From assembly GCF_000715075.1 (NCBI RefSeq), contig NC_134095.1:44494806-44558805 (forward strand): a stretch of 64,000 nt of DNA. The letters are read 5' to 3'. This DNA is from Nicotiana tabacum. Lineage: Eukaryota; Streptophyta; Magnoliopsida; Solanales; Solanaceae. A model generated the notes under the pieces. It saw only the letters and a program-made list of their open reading frames with translations. It had not been told where the DNA came from and made no database searches. The translations under genes were made by a program, and so were the position numbers. Shown here in pieces: positions 32,991-44,591 of this stretch (its first letter is position 1; every line of letters starts with the position of its first letter).

Positions 32991-35299
32991 GGAGGAAAAA
33001 TGTGAAGATCAATGGCAAGATTTTATGCACAATAGCAAGACAAATAAAGGCATGAAACTTCCCTTTGTCGGCTCTTCTCGTCTTTTCTTTTCTTCTATAT
33101 TTTTGTTTTTTTTTTCATTCATTTTTTTCTCTTTTTGACTCAATTTCCTTGCACCTATTTGTTCCTGTTTCATACAAAGAAAAATTTGTCAGTTTTGAAA
33201 ATGGTGGTCGGTTTGTGGCCTTGAATCTTGGGCAGCTTGGCTTCTGCTCAATCAGCTTGAGTTAGTCTCAAAAGACTTTTGTTCTGCACCAACTCTAATT
33301 GTTTCACACCAGTACCATTTGTATTTTCAGCTCAAACAGCCTTATCCCAATTGGAGATCTTTGCTTAGGTGACCTTTTCCGATATCTTGAATGACTTCCT
33401 GCTTTTGAGAACTTGTCTGTCCAAGAGAATCACCAGTTATCTTTGCTTGCGCCAAGTAGGCTGACAAAAGTCTTTTTGGGGAAGCCTTTGTATGAATCCT
33501 CAAGGTATATTGACGGAAACAACTTAGTGCTGGCCAAATTTGCTTTATGCAATTGAAAAGTTGGTAGCAGATTTTGAAATCTTTTCTTGCTTGTTTTGAC
33601 AAGGACCGGCTCGGAGTGAAGGACACAATGATGCAAAGAAACAAGTATTAACAAGAAATGCCCCTGTTGGAAGGACAGAAGGAAGAGTTCTTTTTTCTTC
33701 CTTTTTTTCTTTTTTCTTTTACAATAACTAGCCTTAATGATTATGACATGCATTTTGGACTTAACGGCCGATCTACCAAACTAATCCAATCTTCCCTTTT
33801 ACCATTCTTATGACCTTTGAAGTCGGGCTTGTTTATGCCAATTGTTCACATCAGCTTCACGACTCACTTTCGACAAGTAGTGCCCGAGGGGTTTTCACCA
33901 ACAAGTATCTCTTATTTATTCACCTCTGCTTACCGTGGCCTTACAATGCCCGTGAAGGTTTTCACTAGTAAGACTCTCTCATTTTTATTTTTCTTTTTCT
34001 CACTTTTTGTGAGTAACTTGACAGTGCTATATGTCGTGTGACAACCGTTGCTCATTGCATGCTTCTCTTGGCATATCAGGAGGTCTTTATTTGGATAGGG
34101 TTGGACAAAAAGCCGACATGAGTCTCAAAACAGACTAGAGATGACGGAGTTGTATACTTACATCTTTTGGAATTGACTCTTTTAAAAATGAAATAAAATC
34201 TTTGCCCCAGTTTCAGCTATTGGGGGATTTTTTTGGATTTTTTTTTTTCTCTTTTCTGAATTCTTATTTGGTTGGACCGAACCGTGAGGCTGCCTACGTA
34301 TCCTTATTTTTAAAGAATCAGGTCGAACCTAGTTCAAACATCTGACCTAACTATTTTTTTTCATTTTTCTTTCTGTTGTTGTTTCCTTTCTTTTCTTTTT
34401 TCTTTTTTTTCTTTCCTTTTCTTTTGTTTTCAAAACAAGTTGCCCCAGCTCCTATTTTTTGGGGCATGGACCTTTGGCAAATCTTTTTTTTTTTTGAACT
34501 TTCTAAGAATTGCCCAGTTTGTACTATTGGGACATGGATTTTTTTTTTTTTGACTCTAAACTTGATTCCAAAAGAGGGTAGTCAAAGAAAATAACACAGC
34601 CTCAAAGGGGTAGCAAATGATATAAAGTGTTTAGGTAGCAGAAAAAAGGCCTCCCAACCTCAAGAATGTCAAACATGGTATCTTTTCGCGATCACAACAT
34701 TGATGAACATGTCTGTCTACTTGGTGTGCTATGGTCACAAGATATTTTTTCATCCCTTAGTGTCAAACTTTCCAACAAACATCAATTGATTAAACATCCT
34801 CAAGCCCGATCTTCACAATGATTTGAAGGTGAATTTTACTCGACCTTAGTTCCAAAGTATTCCAACTCTTTATTCATCCTCAAAAGTATTTTTTTTAGTT
34901 ATCGAATTCCAGATTAAATCAGTTCCTAAGATCTGGCCAAAATTTCTGCATGCATGTCATGTCATTAGAACTAGCGAGAAAAGAACTAGGAATAGAATGA
35001 CACAAAAGGACAAACTGTATTTTATTTAGTAAAGGATGAAAGGGTTTTACAACTATACAAGCAACCTAAAATACGAGTTACAACCCTAAAATAACCCGAA
35101 TAGTGAAAATGGCAACATAACAGACAGACAAGACTCACATAAACAGATTAGAGGGATATAAGAGTTTGACTCAATAAAACAAATAAAATCTGGATCACAA
35201 CCCTGAAATAACCCAGATAAGAGAAAAAACATCAAAACAAACTACCAAGATTCCTTCCTAGCGAGGAGTGAATGACTTTTCAATTGCTAAGCATGTCAT
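32991..35299 (-). other. T2 3' region between gag and the repeat arrays
   Basis: Non-coding. It contains the gag-pol spacer (sense, about 35270-34950), a vestige resembling the start of the T5 pol segment (about 34880), the pol deletion scar at about 34690-34750, module M5 (34272-34336), T-rich runs, and a relative of the T1 69-bp repeat (33880-33990). The ORFs 33342-33753 and others show no domain. Confidence 0.6.
34272..34336 (-). repeat. Structured module, copy M5 (3' region type)
   Basis: Sense GAACTAGGTTCGACC, GATTCTTTAAAAATAAGG, ATACGTAGGCAGCC, then CGGTTCGGTCC. The inner pairing CTTT/AAGG includes a G-T pair; the outer pairing is weakened by one mismatch. Confidence 0.55.
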
Positions 35300-36985
35300 T
35301 TAGCCACAAATTTGCTCATCGGAATCAGCGGAGCCTTCTCCAATTTCAAAATCATTAACTTTAGTTAGCAAATTCTCGAGAGCATTCTCATGCTCCCTAT
35401 CACCACGCATCATCCCCACAAAGTGTGAATCATTATGTGTAGGTAAAGGATTCTGCGCGATATTCTGGATGTCACTGCCTTAGATCACAGTCATGTTTTC
35501 CTGGATCATCCTTTCTATTTCTCTTTTCAAATCCCGACAGCTTTCAACATTGTGCCCCTTAGCATTGGAATGGTATTCACACCTTTTAGAAGGGTCAAAG
35601 CTTCTCGCATGTGGGTCCACATAATTTGGAGGAATAGGTGCAATCATGTCATAATGATTTAACTTCTCCAATAAGCTTGCATAGGACTCTCTTATTAGTG
35701 TAAAATTATCTTTCAACCTTTGTTCCCCTTTATACCTCTGGCTTAGATGTGGGTTATAGGGCACCTGAAAATTTTGTGGAGGCTGTTGGAGATTTCGTGA
35801 TGCTCATGCTTGACTTCTGGGGTGTTTTGGTGGCTGGACAACATACTGAGGTGGAGCGACAGAGTATTGAGGGTTCTGAGGTGGATAATACTGCTCAGGG
35901 GAGGCATGGAAAACTTGAGGAGGCTGCTCATACCTTCTAGATGTTCTCCTGGGACCTCTTCTCGACCCTAATGTTATCATGATTTCTTCAACCTTCTCAT
36001 TTGTGTCGCTAAAATTATCAGACTCAACCCGGACAACCTGAGTTGCGGCTTTAAAAACTGCTTGACTTATAATTTTGCCTGTCTTAAGACCATTCTCTAC
36101 CATTTCTCCCATTTTGATTGCTTCCGAGAAGGATTTGCCAATTGCGGACATCATGTTTTGAAAGTAATCTGGCTCTTGAGCTTGAAGGAAGACAATGATT
36201 AGATCGTGGTCATCCATGGGTGGCTTAACTTGAGCTACTAGCTCTCTCCATTTAATGGCATATTCCCTGAAACATTCACTTGGTTTCTTCTTCAGGTTTG
36301 AAAGGGAAATGTGGTCTGGGGCAATGTCGATGTTGTATTGGAACTGATTGACAAAGGCCTGTGCTATGTCATTCCAAATGTACCAGCGAGATGTGTCTTA
36401 ATCCAAAGACCATTCGGATGCTACTCCCGTAAGGCTTTCCCCAAAATAAGCCATCAGCAATTCTTCGTTTCTTCCTGCACCTCTCAGTTGATTGCAATAC
36501 CTTTTCATTTGGGCTATGGGGTCTCCATGTCCATCATACTTTTCAAATTTGGAAGTCTTGAAACCAGGCGGCAAGTGGACATCGGGAAACATGCATAGAT
36601 CTTTGAAGGAAACACTCTTTTGACCTGCCAACCCTTGCATGTTTTTCAACCGTTGTTCTAAGCTTTTCACTCTTTGGGTCATTTTTTCCTGTACCAGCTT
36701 TCGGGCATGCTTCTTAATGTTTGCAGGAAGATCAAACGAGTATGAGTGGTACTCAGGAGAGTGGTATTGCTCTTGCTGTGTAGCAAATTGTGACTCATGA
36801 CGAGGCTGTCTTTGACCACTGGCCTATGCTTGACACATTTCAGTCATTTGTTGTTTCAGTATTCTATTTCTCTCAAACACAGTAGACTCTGGTTGAACCC
36901 TCTGACCCTGAGTCTCTTGAGCACTTGTAACAGCTTCGATGTCAGTTATCCTTTTTCTTTGGATCTTGTGTTTTCAGCTTATCAC
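35300..36985 (-). pseudogene. T2 gag (Tat-like), single frame with nonsense codons
   Basis: From about 36985 (KRITDIEAVTSAQ) to TAA 35300-35302 all recognisable segments are in one frame. 36682-36398 holds MTQRVKSLEQRLKNMQG and DLCMFPDVHLPPGFKTSKFEKYDGHGDP. 36217-35804 holds LQAQEPDYFQNMMSAIGKSF. 35764-35480 holds the knuckle-like CEYHSNAKGHNVESC (C-X2-H-X5-H-X4-C). The last part is VNDFEIGEGSADSDEQICG. In-frame stops: TAG at 36824-36826, and further ones at about 36398, 35804 and 35480. No frameshift is seen. The start codon is not clear. Confidence 0.85.
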
Positions 36986-38383
36986 AAACCGACCACCTCA
37001 ACTTTCTTCACAATTCAAAACAAAACATGTTAGAATGGACTCAGTCGGTCCTTATTATTATCAATATTTTTTCATTTCTTCATTTTGTTTTCTTTTTAAT
37101 GGTGATCGAACCTGATGTGGGTTGCCTACGTATCATGTTGGAACATGAATAATATCTTGCGTAGTTCAGGAAGATCATGAATAAATGAAATAAACTAACT
37201 CTTTTTTATTTTATTTTGAAATTCGTTTTTTTTTTCTGAAAGAAATACTTACAAAGAAGAAAGAAAATATATTTGGATTTCAATTTTTTTTAAGGATTTT
37301 TGAAAAGAAAGACTTCTAAGGAAAAGAAAAAAAATATTTTCTTGAATTTTAACTTCTTTTTCTTTTCTTTTTTTTCTGAAAATTTCGAAAGAAAAACTTC
37401 TAAAGAAGAAAGGAAATATTTTTTGGAATTTTACTTTGAATTTATGAAAGAAATACTACAAAGAAAAGATATTTTTTTTTGAATTTGCAAACAAATATTT
37501 TGGATTTTGAGAGAGATTAGAATAAAATATTTTTGTATTTATTTTTTTTTAAAAAATTGGGGTCTAAAAGAAAGACTTTCTAAAGAAATATGTAAATGAA
37601 AATATTTTTTGGATTTTTTAAAAAAAATATGGTGTCTAAAAATCAGACCCGCGTAGTTCGCCCAGTTTTGACGGAACAAAAGAAAATATGACATATTTTG
37701 AAATGACTTTTTTTTTTAAAATTTCAACAGAATTTCAGGGTAATTCAAATACCTACCTCTCACTCTCTTTTCTTTTCTCTTTTTTTTTTCGATTTTCATT
37801 TTTTTTAATTTTCTTTCCCTATTCTAGAAGCCAGTCAGCATGCAAGCCGAAACAAACAGATGCGCAAGTAGCACGTAAGATGCATCAGGATGGTCTTTTT
37901 AATTTGGGTAAACCCTAGACAGACCCAACCCCTGTGTTGGGTCCCCAAAGTCAAATGCACGTGATGCAAGTAAGCGTTCCTACTAGGGATCCGACATGAG
38001 GCTGTGTTATACTAGGTATAAAAACCTGGGTGTATTTTTCTAGACCTGGCTTACCCAAGCGGACAGCTCGAGCCGAGGGGGCAGTGTACCGGGAATACAG
38101 AAGCTTCACCGGCTTTGCAACTTGTCCGAACCTCGTTCTAAAATTGGGATAAGACTCTAACAGAAAAGAAGTCACACGAAGTGCACACTTCCCAGATGAT
38201 TTAGAAGACTCAGAGAGAGAAGGGTTTCCTAGCAATTTATATACAGTCCAAACAATATCAAAGCGGTAAAAGCGGCATTTAGCACATTAGGCTCAACATG
38301 TAAAAATCAGATAAAACAAACCAACTATAACAATTATTCTAAGCTCGAATTCTTAAACCCTGAACCGAAGTTCTGGGTTTGGG
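36986..38383 (-). other. T2 leader
   Basis: A/T-rich with poly-A/T runs (37200-37640), module M6 (37103-37169) and a half-module GAACTACGCGGG (sense, about 37655). The segment 37840-37960 reappears in the T5 leader at 41830-41990 on the other strand. No ORF supported. Confidence 0.6.
37103..37169 (-). repeat. Structured module, copy M6 (leader type)
   Basis: Sense GAACTACGCAAG, CATGTTCCAACATG, ATACGTAGGCAACC, then GGTTCGATCACC. The inner arms CATG/CATG and outer arms CTACG/CGTAG pair. Confidence 0.6.
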
Positions 38384-38401
38384 TCCCCAACAGATTCGCC
38401 A
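38384..38401 (-). other. T2 primer binding site (candidate)
   Basis: Sense TGGCGAATCTGTTGGGGA begins four bases inside the 5' LTR end (TGACATCTC). TGGCGA-type sites are typical for Tat-branch elements. I cannot name the tRNA from the sequence alone. Confidence 0.6.
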
Positions 38402-38405
38402 GAGA

Positions 38406-40483
38406 TGTCACACTTCCTTTTTACCCGAAGGGAGGGTATAAGGAAGTTTTTCCAATTAAAGTGACATTATTCGAAATGAGATTATTTATTAAAAGATTCA
38501 GAGTCGCCACTTGAGAAATTTATGGCATCCCAAGTCACCGGTTCAAATCCCGAATCGAGGAAAAGATTAAATCTGTATTAAAGTCCGTGAACTAGAAATC
38601 CGGGTAAGGAATTCTGTTAACCCGGGAGAAGGTGTTAGGCATTCCCGAGTTCCGTGGTTCTATCACGGTCGCTCAACTGTTATAATTGGCCTATTATCTG
38701 ACTTACTATATGTTTTAAACCTATTGTGCATTTTTAACTTATTAACCGCTTTCAATTATTTTGAAACGCTTTTAGGAAGATTCAACGTTATTTAAGACAT
38801 GCCTTGAACCACGCCACGTGAAATGCACCCACGATTCACGACATATCTTATTTGACGTTGTTGAGGATTGGAGTTGGGTCACATGAAATGCACACCCGAG
38901 TTTAAGGAAATTAATTTAAAATAGCGCGCCTTAAGCAACTACGCAATTTCAAGTTAATAACAAGGTTTGCGAGGGACATGAAAAATTCAACTGATGGCAC
39001 ACCTCGATTTCTAAAGAGTTGAAATTAATTACATGAGGGCCATGGTTATGGAAATTATTGTAGAAGCAATAAGGTAGATAACAATCCAAAACCCAATTTA
39101 ATCTTAATATCCCCCCAAGTTGAGGTTTGGAGGTTAATACATTATATTCGTTCTGTTCAAGTTTTCAAACCTTACTACTTCTTATTTCTTAATTTGCTCC
39201 ATTAACTTGACAAATCGTTTCAATAACTGAATGAATATAATATATTAACCTCAAACAATTAACATCCAAACTAATCAGTGAGCTAAATGAACTAAAAATA
39301 AGGAGAAAACATAAACAAAGCTTTATACCCACCTACGATAATTAAACACGTAAACAAACAAAGTTTTTAAATAAGGAGAAAACAACTAAAACAAATCTAA
39401 TATTAACACCCATAGAACAAATAGATCTAAAATGGCTACCAAACTAGTGAGTTAAGAAGAAGAAAATAAAAAAATAAAATTGAAAGTATAAGGATCTTCT
39501 GGAATGAAGCTTCAAAGGCATAGATTCAATAACAACAAAAAAAGAAAATATGGACCTTTTATAGCTTCCAATTCATCAACAACCTTCTGCTATTTACAAG
39601 GTAGACCAAAAAATGCCGATGGAATTGTATGGACATAACTGTCAACAAGACCGCGCCGGAAACCTCGAATGAGCTCCACTGACTCAGCTTAATTTATCAT
39701 TAATTGTCACATTCTTTACAACAACAGTTGACACTCCCGGATTGTATTCACAAAAAATGAAAAAAATGAGGAAGGGAAAGGTCGAAGACGACGGATAAGA
39801 GAGTGGGGTCGTCGATTGCGGCACCTAGCTTAAGTCCTCGGTCCTTTAGGCTAGCTTTTGTTTTTTATTAGGTCAGCTCTATTTTTCAATGGATTTACGT
39901 GGCATTTCTTTTGGTTCTTGTCAAAGTAAGAATGATATGAATATGGTGATCTTTCTTTTTTTGTGTAAAATGGCGGCAGGCCTACAGTTTTAGGTGTTTT
40001 TTTGGTGTCCCTATATTTAGGTATTATGTACTATTATGTAGGAGTAGGGATTAGGTTAGGGGTATGGGCCTAGAAATTATGGGCTAGGTAATTGGGCCAA
40101 GACTAGAAAAATGGACTACAAGATTTCTAAAGACGGGATAAACCAACCTACAACTAATTCCTCCTTCTAAAATTATGTACAATTATAATATAAAAATATA
40201 AAACTAATTTTAATTAATTGAACTAAACTATAAAACATAAAACTATTTTTTGTGTTTTCAAGATTATATAAAAATAAAGATAAGGTACTATTTTTTTATA
40301 TTTTTTATTTAAATTTACGAAAGATACGTAAACTAAAATATTTTTTTGTAATTTTCATTTTTCGTGACGAAATAAAGTAAAAGGGTCAAAATTAACTGAA
40401 ATAGCTATATTAGGCCTAAATTAAATATTTACATGCTTAAAAAATAAAAAATCTTGGGGAGGGTCAAAAATCACATGTCTACA
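38406..40483 (-). repeat. T2 5' LTR
   Basis: 2078 bp, from TGTCACACTTCC to CATGTCTACA. Relative to the left LTR the first 270 bp carry roughly 25-28 differences, while the next 190 bp show about seven. The TATA area is mutated (TACATAATAG). Confidence 0.95.
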
Positions 40484-41309
40484 CAGGTCACTATAAAAGT
40501 GAATGTAATACAAAAGAAAAGGCAATCCAAAAGAACATAGAATTTGTTCAAGAGAAGAATAGACTACCAAGTTGGGCTATAAAGAATTTGATTAATCCCT
40601 TTGCCTATAGAAAGGGACCCAAACTAGTTTGGCTTCCTAAGACTAACCCCTGATTTCCTTTTACAGGTCCAAGTGAAGGGGAGCAGCCAAATATGGTACA
40701 TGGATAGTAGCTGCTCAAAGCATATGACAGGAAGCAAGAATCAGTTCCTTTCACTTGAGGACCTCAAAGGATGTAATGACTCATTTGAAAATGGAAAGAA
40801 AGGTGAGATCATTGGGGTTGGAAAGGTAGGTAAGATGGATTCTCACTCTATTGAGAATGTCTACTTGATATATGACTTAAAATAGAGTCTAATCAGTGTA
40901 TCACAACTGTGAGATAGAGGTAACTTGGTAGAATTCACCTCTACCAAATGTTTTGTGATAAATCTTATCATTGACAAGATTGTTTTGTAGGGAAAAAGTG
41001 TAAACAATATTGATATTGTAGATTTGTCCACACTTTAATAAAATGAACTCACTTGCTTAAGTGTGTTGGACAATAATCCCCTCCTTTAGTACACAAGACT
41101 TGAACATGAAAGTCTAAGTCAACTCAACAAATTAGTTTCCAAGGACCTGGTTATAGGTTTGCCTAATATCAAGTTCAAGGAAGACAAAGTTTGTGAGGCT
41201 TGTGAAAGGGGGAAGCAGGTAAGATCCTCTTTTAAATGAAATAAAGTGATAAGTACCACCAGGACGATGGAACTGGTCCATATGGATCTCTGTGGTCTAA
41301 AGTGTATGT
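40484..41309 (+). pseudogene. Element C protease and integrase N-terminus
   Basis: Continues element C after the second CAGGT. 40673-40885 reads SSQIWYMDSSCSKHMTGSKNQF, the copia protease active site, in which the usual D-S/T-G triad is D-S-S. The GAG-pre-integrase region follows (RLEHESLSQLNKLVSKDLV) with the zinc-site CEACERGK near 41195, then MELVHMDLCG at about 41270-41300, where similarity stops. Several stops and frameshifts. Confidence 0.8.
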
Positions 41310-42560
41310 TCAACAATTTCTCCAGCTTGCTGGAAATCTTTTTCTAATAATTTGTTGGCTCACTTTGATATAGCGTCCCTCTGTTAATATTTCATTAGTT
41401 AGATTAGTTGCATGTTAGTTGCAATTATTGAAATTAGTTTGTGTTCAGAAGCATCCCTCGTTCATGCCTTCATTTTTTTTCTTTTTTTCAATGTTTATCT
41501 TCTTTCTGTTTTCTTTGTGTTTCCGTGTCTAAGTCAGTATTCTGTTTTAGGGTTCATTAACTTGTTCAATTTGTTTCAGAATCATCAGTGTTACAATTGT
41601 TTAGTTGTTTGATTAGGTTTGTTAATTTGGTTTAATTCATGCATGCTTAGTTTAATTCTCCAAATAGTTTTATTATCACTGTATTTAGCTATTGTTTTTG
41701 TTTGAAGCATTTGTTAGTGGTTTCCTTAGTTGTCTAATTAGTTTTAGATTAGAGTTTGAGTCTTAGCCAGTTTGGTTTTCGTTCATTATTGTTGTTTTAA
41801 CTCTATTTGGTATCAATTAAAATTTGGGGAGGGGTAAAGGGGTCTTGTTTACATCACGTGCATTTGACCTTGGAGACTCAACACATGGGTTGAGTCCGTC
41901 TAGGACAGGTGTACCCAAAATAAAAGACCAACCTGATGCATTTTTATGTGCTACTTGTGCATTTGTTTATTTCGGTTTGCATGTTGACCGACTTATAGAT
42001 TAGAGAAGAAAAATAAAAGAAAAACCAAGATTGAGGTAAGAGAGAAAATCATCCGTTTCCAAAAACCCTGGTTCCTAAAATATTCCGAAACTTTGCCGAA
42101 ATTTTGAAAAAAAAACAAAGAGAGAAAAGGTCATTTCAAAATGAGTCATGCTTTCTTGTTGCGTCCAAACTGACCGAACTACGCATGTTTGATTCTCACC
42201 GGATGTGGGATACGTAGGCAACCCTTATCGGGTCCAACCCCGCTTTTGCAAAAATAACCAAAAATATGAAATGTCATCATTTTTGTCGTAAATAAAGTGG
42301 GTGATGCCATTTTTGTCTAAATAGCCATAAATGTCCCAACAGGACGCCGAAAGGCCATTTTTGCAAGAATAGCCACCGATGGATTCTTTATCAATTTTTG
42401 GCCACCTGGAAAACACAGCCCTAAAATCTTCCCTTTCGAAGTGCTGAAGGGCTGTATTTGCAAAAATAGCCATAATTTATTTGAATTTTGCAAAAAAAAA
42501 AACCTTTTTATCAGTTTTAAATAAAAATCACTTTGTTTTAAACCAATTACCTTAATCTAA
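41310..42560 (+). other. T5 leader
   Basis: T-rich non-coding sequence. 41830-41990 matches the T2 leader (reverse strand, 37840-37960) and 42176-42240 is module M7. The minus-strand ORF 42225-42473 and plus ORF 41412-41612 have no domain support. Around 42240-42480 a few AAAATAGCCA words repeat (about 40-75 bp apart). Confidence 0.55.
42176..42240 (+). repeat. Structured module, copy M7
   Basis: GAACTACGCATG, GATTCTCACCGGATGTGGG, ATACGTAGGCAACCC. Outer arms CTACG/CGTAG; inner arms CAC/GTG. Confidence 0.55.
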
Positions 42561-43330
42561 ATGTGCCGAATAAGCACGATTCAAAATTTACTGATGAAGG
42601 TTATGACTAAGATTCCGTTGGCACTTCACATGTGGTGGGAAGATTTGGGTGAACAAGGAGGAGACACGGTCAACCATTACTTGGGGGCACTCACCAGATT
42701 GTTGAAGATTAAGCCTAGGGGTGATATAATAAAAGCATTATGCATTTTGCGGACTTCGAGCTTACACCTACCTTGGAAGAGATAGCGGGTTATGCCGGGA
42801 GCACAGAGGGTTTAAGACACAAATACCTGGTAGCTCCTAGGGTCGTCACTCCCCACAAGTTTCTGGACTTTCTAAAAATAAGCAGGCAGGTCTAGTATGC
42901 AGATTTGGCGGGTGGATTTTCCACTCTACATTTTATATAACAGTGATATGGGCATGTGGGAGGATTTGAGGACCCGGAAAGTGGAATCTGTAGTGAAGGA
43001 AATAAATCAAAGTGGGAAGAGCATAGATGCTTCGCTCTCATGGTGGCATTCTTAGGTCTTCTAGTATTTCCCAGGAAGGACGAGAATATTGATTTAGGGG
43101 TAGCCGGAGTCGTCAATGTCTTGACTACCAATGCCAAGAGCACCCTCGCACCCATGATCGTATCAGATATATTCTGAGCTCTCATAGCCTGTAAGGTCGG
43201 AGTAGATTTTTTTGAGGGGTGCAATCTATTATTACAGATGTGGATGATCGAGCATCTTTGTCACCGTCCCCAATACATGAACTATGGGTCTACCGGGTAA
43301 AGCTGCATCGAGGAGTTTGGTACAAGGGTC
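42561..43330 (+). pseudogene. T5 extra ORF, first part (DUF7745 / plant-mobile-domain-like)
   Basis: Readable across two frames: KIPLALHMWWEDLG, HYLGALTRLLKIKPRGDIIKAL, then (after a frameshift near 42740) FELTPTLEEIAGYAGS, LRHKYLVAPRVVTPHKFLDFL, KWEEHRCFALMVAFLGLLVFP, NIDLGVAGVVNVLTT and STLAPMIVSDIF. This is the pattern of the DUF7745-type domain that I associate with ORFs carried upstream of gag in Ogre/Tat elements. Its role is not known to me. Stops interrupt it, and a chromovirus LTR fragment splits it after LVQG at 43330. Confidence 0.7.
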
Positions 43331-44591
43331 CTCAGAATCAGGTAAAATTTATATTTCCAGAATCCTCATACTCTCACGAGTTCATTCATACCAAAAGTAT
43401 CAAAATCAGACTTCAAATGGTCCCTCAAATCATCACTCAAAGGCCTCCAATTAGTCAAGCCCTAACCCCCAATTACCACTGATTTTCCTTAATTGTTCAT
43501 GCTTAAATTGATAAAAATCATTCCTATATGGAGTTTAGGGACCAAAGACCTTACCCCAATGAACTCCTCTGAAAATCTCTCTTGAAAAGTGCTCCCCAAG
43601 TTTCTTCCTGTTTTGAAAAAGATGAAAAATGGCTAATTTTTGCGAAGGCAAGAATTTATATGTTCTACCCAGTGATTTTCGCATTTGCGGCCCTGGGACT
43701 GCATCTGCGGAGCTAAGGCCGTATTTGTGACTTTTCATTAAATGGCCAATTTCCGCACCTGCGGTCTCCAACTCGCAGATGCGGTTCCGCTTCTGCGGAA
43801 AGTCCCCCCCCATCTGTGGAACCTGCTAACCTCCCTCAATTTTGCTTCTGCGGCCTGTTAGCCGCTTTTGCGGCGCCACACCTTCGGGACCCAAACCGTA
43901 GGTGCGGTTATGACAGTAAACCAGCTGCTGCAGCAAACTTCAAACTCCAAATCCTTCCGTCAACCATCCTAATTCATCCTGATGCCTCCGGGACCTCAAC
44001 CAAAGGCACCAACAAGTCACAAACCAATATCCAAACTTGTATTAATCCTTAAAACACCTAAAACAACTTTGAAACATCGAATTAACCATGGATTTAACCC
44101 TAAGAATTCCAAAAACTCTAAAAATACGCTTTCGATCAAAAAATCTATCAAACCTCGTCCGAATGACCTAAAATTTTGCACACACGTCACATTCAACACT
44201 ACGGAGCTACTCCAACTTCCGGAATCCCATTCCGACCCTCAGATAAAAATCTCATTATCGGACCGAAAACTTCAAAAATTTAACTTTCGGCATTTCAAGC
44301 CTAAATTAGCTATGCACCTCCAAAACACAATCCGAACACGCCCCTAAGCCCGGAATCACCTAACGGAGCTAACAGAATCATTGGATTTCCATTCCGAGGC
44401 CGTATTCACACTGTTCCAACTACGGTCAACTTTCCAACATTAAGCTATCATTTAGGGACAAGTGTCCCAAAACTCCCCGAAACTCAAAACCGAACATCCC
44501 GGCAAATTAAAATAGCAGAAATAAACTCAAGAAATGCAGTTAATAAGGAATCAGGGTGATAATTTTTATGATGACTGGCCAGGTCGTCACA
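43331..44591 (-). mobile_element. Truncated E3-family LTR inserted in the T5 extra ORF
   Basis: Ends CCAGGTCGTCACA at 44591, like E3 at 24991. From about 43370 it runs collinear with E3 23755-24991 (ACGAGTTCAT, CTTCCGGAATCC-type words). The sense-strand 3' half (R-U5) is missing. GGGTC at 43326-43330 and GGGTT at 44592-44596 look like a once-mutated 5-bp target duplication, and the ORF reads on across it. It contains a CANNTG cluster (43679-43912) and TATA (43653-43662). Confidence 0.75.
43653..43912 (-). promoter_or_regulatory. CANNTG palindrome array and TATA in the LTR fragment
   Basis: CATTTG (43682), CATCTG, CACCTG, CAGATG and CATCTG (43811) with GCGG flanks, followed on the sense strand by CATATAAATTC. 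Same architecture as in the E3 LTR. Confidence 0.5.

Larger units (their letters stand above)
29242..40483 (-). mobile_element. T2: complete Tat-like Ty3/gypsy element without pol (11.2 kb)
   Basis: LTRs 29242-31302 (3', left) and 38406-40483 (5', right) with TG...CA ends. Target duplication CAGGT at 29237-29241 and 40484-40488, a perfect match. Internal order in sense: PBS, 1.4 kb leader, gag, spacer, then non-coding 3' region with repeats and PPT. Protease, RT, RNase H and integrase are absent, so it is a non-autonomous form or an old internal deletion. It lies in element C between gag and protease. Confidence 0.95.
26622..41309 (+). mobile_element. Element C: Ty1/copia retrotransposon, 3'-truncated, split by T2
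   Basis: 5' LTR 26622-27535, PBS 27538-27549, gag from 27592, then T2 (29242-40483), then protease and integrase front (40484-41309). Protease followed by integrase is copia order. RT, RNase H and 3' LTR are missing; the right end stops in the integrase at about 41309, next to T5 leader sequence. Subfamily not assigned with confidence. Confidence 0.8.

Noticed and set aside
33430..33753. 107-codon lysine-rich minus-strand ORF
   Set aside because: Its N-terminus comes from a homopolymer-like A/T tract, it lies in the T2 3' region, and it has no similarity to element proteins.
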